A stretch of 12,500 bases of DNA from Actinidia chinensis (lineage: Eukaryota > Streptophyta > Magnoliopsida > Ericales > Actinidiaceae), in contig VIGQ01000863.1 in the NCBI GenBank assembly GCA_009663005.1, forward strand, positions 2,501-15,000, read 5' to 3'. This document shows, in pieces, positions 8,684 through 12,500 of this stretch (within the stretch, counting starts at the first letter, position 1; each line of letters opens with the position of its first letter). The notes beneath the pieces were generated by a model. That model saw only the letters and a program-made list of their open reading frames with translations, searched no databases and had not been told where the DNA came from. Both the position numbers and the translations under genes were made by a program.

Positions 8684-9371
8684 CAATTAAATAACTAAAG
8701 AAACATACTCAAATATTATAATAATTTAAATATTGTAATCACTTATCCGTTCATAGCACTTTCCAATACTTATTTATGGACCTAAAAATGTAGATGCCAC
8801 AAGCTTCACCCCCCAGTCCTTACTCTTGTTAATATCCTACTGGCTTAAAGCAGTAAGAGTCACATATATACGGAGTTTTAATACGTATAAGACTAGTTTC
8901 CCTACGTATTTTAAAAGGTTTTTCGTACTTTGATTTTTAAAGTATTTTTTTATTTTGGTTAAATTTTTCATATTTTGATAAAATTTTGTATTTTTTGATT
9001 TTTCTTGACGAGAAAATTATAAAAATTATAAAACTTTTAAATTTAGAAAAAAATATACTAAAGTGAAAGAATATAACTAATATGTCGAGTAAAAATAATT
9101 TTATTTTTTTACTGATTTTTTTTAAATTAAATGAAGTAATTGACATTTTTAGACCCTCTCGTCAAGAGAAATCTAAAAATGTATAATTTTTTTTATGAAA
9201 TAATTAAAAAAATACTATAAAAAATAAATCAAACATCAAAGCAACTAAAACAATTAGCCCCAAACTAGACCTAAATATCTTTCTTATTTTGGTAAAATAT
9301 ATATGTGAAAATCAACCGAGTGACTAGACAGTGGCCAAGATTGGAAACATAAATGTCCCCCCTAGTTAGTA
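8565..9371. other. Island 2: unique AT-rich DNA with large inverted repeat
   Basis: A sharp change near 8565 leads from the array to mixed AT-rich sequence containing AATCGTGGAGTAAAGGAACC and ACGGGGGCTTAATAATC. The array resumes after about 9371. The first part (8565-8860) is unrecognised and shows nothing gene-like. The centre and right part form an imperfect inverted repeat (8861-9307). The longest minus-strand frame here, about 69 residues at 8937-9146, lies across the inverted repeat and has no recognisable motif. Confidence 0.8.
8861..9307. mobile_element. Foldback/MITE-like inverted-repeat element
   Basis: The left arm (about 8861-9013) pairs imperfectly with the right arm (about 9157-9307). 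From outside inward the matched words are CACATATATA (8861-8870) with its complement at 9298-9307, a CTAGTTT-type word, an AGTATTTTTTTA word (8941-8952) complementary to about 9205-9216, and an inner 17-mer (8997-9013) matching the complement of 9157-9173 at 16 of 17 positions. Outer-to-inner distances are 152 and 150 bp, so the symmetry is real. The spacer is 143 bp. No transposase is present. Element ends and a target-site duplication could not be fixed. Such elements are normally non-autonomous DNA transposons. A chance product of AT-rich DNA is unlikely for the GC-containing inner word. Confidence 0.7.
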
Positions 9372-10508
9372 TAAAAGATGAAACAGGAAATAAATTTTAA
9401 AAAATAAATTAAAAAATCAGAAAAGAAAAAGAAAATTATAAAAGAAGATAACAAATATATATTATATATTAGATAGATTATATATATATATATATATATA
9501 TTATAATCGATATATATAGAGATATATATATATATAATAGATGAGAAATAATAAAAAAAGGAAAAATAGTTAAAAGACATAAGAAAAAGAAAAAAAAAAA
9601 AAATGAGGAAATAGAGAAAATAGAAAAAAAAAAAAAATTTGAAAAAATAAACAGAAAAAGAGTGAAAATAGGAAAAAAGCAGAAAAGAAAAAAAGGAAAA
9701 AAGTTTAAAAAAATAAAAAAAAACAGAAAAAAGAAAAATTAAAAAAAAATAGAAAAGAGATAAAAAAAAGAAAAAAACACAAAAAAAGGGGGGACAAAGG
9801 AAAAAAAAGTGAAAAGGACAAAAAACAGAAAAATAAAAAAAAAGTAGGAGGTAGACAAAAATAAAAAAAATAAGATAAAAACAGGGGGAAAAATAAGATT
9901 AAAAAAAATCAGAAAAAAAATTAAAAACAGAAAAAAATTAAAAGAGAGAAACAAAAAAAAAAAACAAAAAAAACAAAAAAAAACAGTAAAAAAATATAAA
10001 AAATAAAAACAGGGAAAAAACTGAAGAAAAAAGTAGATTCAAATAGAAAAAGGAAAAAGAAAAAAAAGTTAAAAATTAAAAACAGTAAAAAAGAATATAA
10101 TAAAAAAATAACAAAAAAAGAAAAAAAGGGAAGACAGAAAAAATAAAAACATAGTAAAAAAGAAAAAAACAAATTAAAAGCAGAAAAAAGTAGATAAAAA
10201 AAAGAGATAAAAAAATAGGGGGAAAATAGAATAAAAAGAATAAAAATAGGAAAAAAGGAAAAAAAAAACGAAAACGAAAAAAGAAAAAGTAGATAAAAAA
10301 TAGAAAAAAAAAGAAGATAACAAGAAAACTATATATATGAACAGAAAAAATAGAAAAAAATAAGAAAATAGAAAATACATAAAAATGGGAAAAATAGAAA
10401 AAAATAGGAAAAAATAGAAGAAATAAAAAAGAAAAATGGGAAAAAAGAAAAAATGAAATGAAAAAAAAAACATAAAAATGTAGTTAAAATTAGGAAATAT
10501 ATATATAA
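9372..10508 (+). repeat. A-rich purine-strand repeat array, block 3
   Basis: The array continues with the same polarity as before. It carries GAAGATAAC at 9444 and 10313, GTAGATAAAAA at 10190 and 10289, and numerous AACAGAAAAA words. GGACAT with GA tracts is absent here, so this block belongs to the second anchor set. A long TA-rich palindromic tract occupies 9453-9540. No genes were seen. Confidence 0.88.
9453..9540. repeat. TA-rich palindromic microsatellite
   Basis: The TA-rich tract includes a perfect (TA)11 at 9479-9500, then TTATAATCGATATATATAGA and a second TA run to about 9536. It follows a GAAGATAAC anchor, as TA tracts do elsewhere in this array, but here it is much longer. It is self-complementary and could extrude as a cruciform. 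Confidence 0.88.
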
Positions 10509-10682
10509 AGAATCCTTGTCTTAGGACTTGGATCAGGCTAAATGCCGCGTGGCGCCCAATGCCCATATGTATTCCTTTAACAAAGTGGATGGAAGTTACT
10601 TATTGATTCGGACAATTTAGTAGGTTAACTCGATGTGAAATAATTATTAGTTGAAGGGCCAAAATGGGACCCAACAATTTCG
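10509..10682. other. Island 3: unrecognised 174-bp unique segment
   Basis: Ordinary-complexity DNA, the most GC-containing in the window (for example GCCGCGTGGCGCCCAATGCC), sits between two A-rich array stretches. The left neighbour ends in ATATATATAAAG and the right neighbour resumes with AAAAACTATATATATACAG, the normal TA-tract portion of an array unit. This suggests insertion into or next to a TA tract. No tRNA-like fold, promoter box or reading frame was recognised. It may be a fragment of a dispersed element or host DNA. Confidence 0.7.
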
Positions 10683-11688
10683 AAAAAAAACTATATATAT
10701 ACAGAAGATAACAAAATACATATATATATATACACAAAGAGAGAGAAAAAATGAAATTAAAAACAGAAAAAGTAAATAAAAATAGAAAAAACAGTAATAC
10801 ACAGAAGAAAAAGAAAATAAAAAAAATAAAAAAAATAAAGCAGAAAAAAAATAAATAAAAGAGAAAAAGGAAAAGAAAAAAAAAAGTAGATTATAAAATA
10901 TATATAAAAAGAAAAAATAAATAAAAGCAGAAAAAACAAAAAATAGTAAAAAGACATTTAGAAAAAAGAAAAAAAGAAAAAAGGAAATGAAAAAGTAGAT
11001 AAAAAAGAAAACAAGAGATAAAAAAGGAAAAAAAACAGAAGAAAAAAAGGAAAAAAGGGGAGAAAAAGTAGATAAAAAGAAAAAAAGAAGATAACAAAAA
11101 AATAGCTACAAACAGGGAAAAAAAGAAGAAGAAGAAAAAAAAAAGCAAAACATAAAAAATAGGGTAGAAAAAGAACATAGAAAAAAAAAAGAAATTAAAA
11201 ATTAAAAAATAGAAAATAGAAAAGAAGGAAAAGAAGAAGATAACAAACAATATATATATATATATATAACATAAATATAGAAAAAAAGAAGAAAAAACCA
11301 AGAAAAAAGGAAAAAATTGTTAAAAAAAAAGGAAAGGTAAAAAACAGTAAAAAAGAAAAAAAAGAAAAGTAGGAAAAAAATAAAAACATAGAAAAATAAA
11401 AAACAATTAGAAAAGAAACAGAAGAAATAAAAAAAATTAAAAAGAAAAAGAAGAAAAAGAAAAGGAAAAAAAAGGAAAAAAAGAAGATAATTAAACAAAA
11501 AAAAGTACATAAAAAAAACAAGGAAAAAACGATAACACTATATATAACAGAAAAAGTAGATAAAAACAAAAAATATATAAAAAACAGAAAATCTAAGGGG
11601 AAAAAAAGGAAATAGCAGAAAATAACAATATAAAAATAAAAAATAAAGTGAAAATAGACATAGAAATAAAAAAAAATTAATAAAAATC
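10683..11688 (+). repeat. A-rich purine-strand repeat array, block 4 and right edge
   Basis: The array has the same strand polarity and the second anchor set: GAAGATAAC at 10704, 11087 and 11236, GTAGATAAAAA at 10995, 11068 and 11556, and TA tracts near 10690-10732 and 11250-11268. In the line 10981-11040, 43 of 60 bases are A, 11 G, 4 T and 2 C. The array fades out near 11688, where CTATTGGCAAATAAACAAAC begins. No genes were seen. Confidence 0.88.
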
Positions 11689-12149
11689 TATTGGCAAATA
11701 AACAAACTTGCAATATAAACAACCCATCAATCTCTTTAAAAAAAAAGAGAGAAAGATTACTGCCCAAAACTCCTTGTGCACACATATTCTGAACCGAAAC
11801 ATATATACTTCCTCTGAATTATAAAGAGACAAATAGACAGAGAGTTGATAAACCACCAATTACAAATTACAAGAAAATAAAATGCATAAGTAGTATTTAT
11901 GAAAATAGTATCGATAATTAGAAGATGAAACTGCTGAACTCATAAGATTCCCTATTCGAAGGCAACAAAAAATTAGAAGCTGAACCCAGTTTCCCAATTT
12001 ATTTCCAAAATTGATATGAAAATCAAATCTTCCAAAATTAGTTTTCTATTTAGTTTCTAATCTTGACTGTAATTCTCTCGCTACCCCATTCTAACAAGCA
12101 CTTGGATGGCAATTACAAATAAAATCAGCCTATTATTACCAAGAACAAA

Positions 12150-12360
12150 TTTTATCAAACAAACCCAATTGGTTTGTTACCAAACAAATCAAACTTGAAT
12201 AAATTTTAAAGCTAACTAATTTTTCAAATTAAGCTTGAACAAACCATTAATTGGCTCGATAAACTTGATATCAGTTCATGATCGGCTTCATAAGAGTTTG
12301 TTTGAGATTGGCTTGAATCATGATTAATAAACAAGCCAATCTTGAACATATTTTAAAATA
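12150..12360. repeat. Decayed angiosperm-type dispersed repeat
   Basis: This segment is dense in the words AAGCTTGAACAAACC, GGCTCGATAAACTTGATA, GATCGGCTTCATAAGAG and AATAAACAAGCCAATCTTGAAC. The last matches the common plant repeat theme 'AATAAACGAGCC...CTTGAACA' with CG replaced by CA or TG at expected positions, as I recall the theme. Internal structure includes a direct repeat (12194-12210 and 12341-12357, 15 of 17 matches) and the inverted pair 12300-12315 / 12332-12347 (14 of 16). Identity with a named family was not tested. Confidence 0.5.
12300..12347. repeat. Hairpin: inverted repeat with palindromic loop
   Basis: AGATTGGCTTG (12305-12315) is exactly complementary to CAAGCCAATCT (12332-12342). 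Extending outward gives 14 of 16 pairs. The loop contains the perfect palindrome AATCATGATT (12316-12325). It lies in the dispersed-repeat-like segment and is more likely a product of that repeat's structure than a terminator or small-RNA precursor. Confidence 0.8.
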
Positions 12361-12500
12361 GAATAGGTAAATTTCACTGATCTTTTTGACAAATACAACC
12401 AACTCCGAGTTTCAAATATATTACTGACTTCACTTATTTTTGAAATTAATTTAAAGATTTTCACATAGAATTAAATTTTTCTAAAAAAGAATAAAATTGT

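Larger units (their letters stand above)
11689..12500. other. Island 4: array-flanking intergenic plant-like DNA
   Basis: About 0.8 kb of ordinary AT-rich sequence runs to the window edge. No credible coding exon was found on either strand. The minus-strand frame at 11195-11785 begins here but soon runs into array translation. AATTAGAAG[A/C]TGAAC-type words occur twice (11916-11931 and 11971-11986). From about 12150 the sequence carries a dispersed-repeat-like segment with short palindromes. This is the only part of the window that could flank a gene outside it. Confidence 0.7.

Noticed and set aside
10174..10566. 130-residue minus-strand frame starting MGIGRHAAFS
   Set aside because: About 20 residues come from island 3 and the remainder is T-rich array. 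There is no similarity I recognise.
10517..10676. Possible solo LTR in island 3 with TG at one end and CCAACA at the other
   Set aside because: The five bases outside the two ends do not match as a target-site duplication, and TG/CA ends are expected by chance.
99..11510. Dozens of minus-strand open frames of 60-173 residues rich in Phe, Leu, Ile, Ser and Tyr, resembling membrane proteins
   Set aside because: They are the translation of T-rich repeat DNA. TTT, TTA, TTC and TAT dominate and stop codons are merely rare by composition. Overlapping frames look equally 'membrane-like', and none shows a domain or motif.
1..11688. CRISPR-like array
   Set aside because: There are no constant-length repeats separated by constant-length unique spacers. 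The recurring words are irregularly spaced and low in complexity.
1..11688. Replication-origin (ARS-like) matches on the T-rich strand and AATAAA polyadenylation signals
   Set aside because: Such AT words occur constantly by composition here and carry no information.
1..11688. Centromeric satellite
   Set aside because: No uniform monomer near nucleosome length is visible, and the sequence alone gives no evidence of centromere function. It stays an untested possibility.
11195..11785. 196-residue minus-strand frame starting MCAQGVLGSN
   Set aside because: Only the first 35 or so residues lie in unique DNA, and they show no recognisable motif. The rest is array translation, so it is not a credible exon.
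12158..12178. AACAAACC/GGTTTGTT short palindrome
   Set aside because: Eight-base arms around CCAAT are readily explained as part of the surrounding repeat, and no separate role is supported.

Overview
This window looks like non-coding nuclear DNA from a flowering plant, and I find no protein-coding or RNA gene in it. Two features support a plant origin. One is a GGGTTAAATTACAC-type element end at 2188. The other is a decayed copy of the GAGC/CGAGC-rich 'AAACGAGCCGAGCTTGAACA'-like repeat common in angiosperms, at about 12190-12357. The species cannot be named from the sequence.

About 10.4 kb of the window is an extremely A-rich, C-poor, purine-dominated array lying in four blocks: 1-2182, 2517-8564, 9372-10508 and 10683-11688. 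The A-rich strand is the + strand in every block. The array is not random. Sparse G, C and T 'anchor' words recur in order, including GGACAT followed by GA or G tracts, TATATATAAACAG, GAAGATAAC followed by a TA tract, and GTAGATAAAAA. They show that it is a degenerate, higher-order repeat. A block of about 1.6 kb (213-1868) recurs at 5882-7490, and a block of about 220 bp (1-220) recurs at 3458-3685. In both pairs most differences appear to be changes in A-run length. The left edge of the array lies outside the window and the right edge is near 11688.

Four islands of ordinary-complexity AT-rich DNA interrupt or flank the array. Island 1 (2183-2516) begins with a transposon-end-like motif and splits a recognisable array unit. 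Island 2 (8565-9371) contains a large imperfect inverted repeat with arms of about 150 bp, which is MITE-like or foldback-like. Island 3 (10509-10682) is an unrecognised 174-bp segment that also splits an array unit. Island 4 (11689-12500) is intergenic-looking plant DNA with a CpG-depleted dispersed repeat and a hairpin.

There is no operon or pathway to describe. The minus-strand open frames rich in Phe, Leu, Ile, Ser and Tyr are translations of T-rich repeat DNA and should not be annotated as proteins. The points of interest are the structure, origin and DNA-physical properties of the strand-asymmetric array, and whether its run-length variation is biological or a sequencing artefact.
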